Assembly (NCBI GenBank): GCA_018065295.1 | Contig: JAGHTQ010000206.1 | Coordinates: forward strand, 1 to 5,645 | Reading direction: 5' to 3' | Source of the DNA: Candidatus Colimonas fimequi | Lineage (GTDB): Bacteria > Bacillota > Clostridia > Peptostreptococcales > Anaerovoracaceae | DNA length: 5,645 bases | Part shown: positions 5,004 to 5,645 of the stretch, piece after piece | Layout of the letters: the number at the start of each line of letters is the position of its first letter | Position numbering within the stretch: position 1 is the first letter of the stretch | The notes under the pieces: generated by a model | What the model was told of the DNA's origin: nothing | What the model saw: the letters and a program-made list of their open reading frames with translations, nothing else | The model's database searches: none | Position numbers and translations under genes: made by a program

Positions 5004-5645
5004 CTATCTTGCACCCAGATTTATCCACATTGCTGGTCTGATGCCAACACCGGCGCTATTAACGAATTCACCGTATCCGTTAATCCAGTTGTAATCGATA
5101 ACGCAAGCTGTTGTGGCGTTGATTCCCATGGATCTGCCCCACCATCTGTAATTGCCTGCGATGACGCTTGGCACGTTCTTGCCCTTCACATACTCAGTTG
5201 CTTGGGCACATATGATACGTTCACCAACCAGATACTGCTTGACTTCTGCTCCCGAAAGGAGGAATACATAGTCCTCAGTCGGTGCGAAAATGACGTCGTT
5301 CATTACACCGTGAACGCCGTCGGCTTTGCCGTTTATCAGCTTCGAGCGAAGCACTCTGCTTTTCTCTTCCTCAGTGAACGCTTCATCATAGAAGTCGCCA
5401 GCCAGCCACTGACGTATCTCTGACTGATCCCACGATGTATTCTCGTACAAAGAGTTAAATGGACGAATCTCGATGATTTTGCTTGAAAGGACTAACGCCT
5501 TGTCTCCGTCTCTATCGATGATAATCCACTCGATTGGCTGAACAGTGCCGCTCTCAGTAGCCTTGTAGCGGCCAAATTCGATGGTCTTGCCGCACTGGTA
5601 GTAAACCGGCTTGCAGCTTCCCAGGCCGCCGCCCTTTGCGCCGTC
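5004..5645 (-). CDS. DUF6273-like domain protein, C-terminal part (5' end outside window)
   Basis: The frame is open from the window edge to the TAG at 5004, giving 213 residues with no start in view; a TTG at 5450 is merely an internal Leu codon, since the conserved domain continues upstream of it. The sequence begins with a Gly-rich stretch and two cysteines (SCKPVYYQCGK, 10-20), then shows the pattern I associate with DUF6273: a strand with EFGRY (23-27), IEWIIID (38-44), ALVLSS (50-55), FNSLYENTSWDQSEIRQWL (63-81), FYDEAFTEEEK (85-95), DYVFLLS (125-131), a central RWWGRS (167-172) and a closing GVGIRPAMWINL (about 199-210). These domains are common in gut Clostridia, often fused to other modules, and no biochemical function is established that I know of. 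The WWxRS plus VRPA layout is loosely reminiscent of sulfatase-modifying/lectin-like folds, which is only a guess. No signal peptide or membrane segment is visible in this part. It has its own terminator, so a link to lysine synthesis is not implied. Confidence 0.75.
   Translation of the reverse strand, partial: DGAKGGGLGSCKPVYYQCGKTIEFGRYKATESGTVQPIEWIIIDRDGDKALVLSSKIIEIRPFNSLYENTSWDQSEIRQWLAGDFYDEAFTEEEKSRVLRSKLINGKADGVHGVMNDVIFAPTEDYVFLLSGAEVKQYLVGERIICAQATEYVKGKNVPSVIAGNYRWWGRSMGINATTACVIDYNWINGYGEFVNSAGVGIRPAMWINLGAR

Overview
This window is most of a diaminopimelate/lysine biosynthesis operon from a low-to-moderate-GC Gram-positive anaerobe, most likely in Clostridia (Lachnospiraceae or Family XIII/Anaerovoracaceae type). 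The reasons are a lysine riboswitch (L box) with an attenuator-like hairpin, strong AGGAGG-type ribosome sites, clostridial-type LysA sequence (ASKAF, HGNNK, CESGD) and a neighbouring DUF6273-type protein. All recognised genes lie on the minus strand, so transcription runs from high to low coordinates.

Layout in transcription order: (1) 5645-5004, the 3' part of a DUF6273-like gene cut by the window edge; (2) 4963-4921, its intrinsic terminator, whose 3' arm doubles as the -35 region of the next promoter (-10 at 4916-4911); (3) 4889-4728, a lysine riboswitch aptamer, then a terminator-like hairpin at 4698-4674; (4) lysA (4616-3339); (5) lysC (3343-2132), which seems to begin at a non-AUG codon overlapping the lysA stop; (6) dapF (2110-1256); (7) dapA (1242-367); (8) a hairpin-bearing 52-base gap; (9) the first 104 codons of dapB (314-1), cut by the window edge.

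The genes form one coherent pathway. LysC makes aspartyl phosphate; DapA condenses aspartate semialdehyde with pyruvate; DapB reduces the product; DapF converts LL- to meso-diaminopimelate (cell-wall precursor); LysA decarboxylates meso-DAP to lysine. The aspartate-semialdehyde dehydrogenase (asd) and the steps between tetrahydrodipicolinate and LL-DAP are not in the window. Lysine is expected to shut the operon down through the leader riboswitch.

Most of this is ordinary. The part most worth a second look is lysC. It has no conventional start codon at the position homology demands; the best start is an AUU sharing one base with the lysA stop and preceded by GGGAGG. The protein also departs from aspartokinase consensus at nearly every substrate-contact motif (KYNGKS, GDQ, GNGSD, SESEC, DPE) while keeping its fold and both ACT domains. 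It may be a divergent or catalytically weak aspartokinase with a mainly regulatory role. I saw no mobile element, CRISPR array, tRNA or rRNA, and no evidence for a wholly new system.
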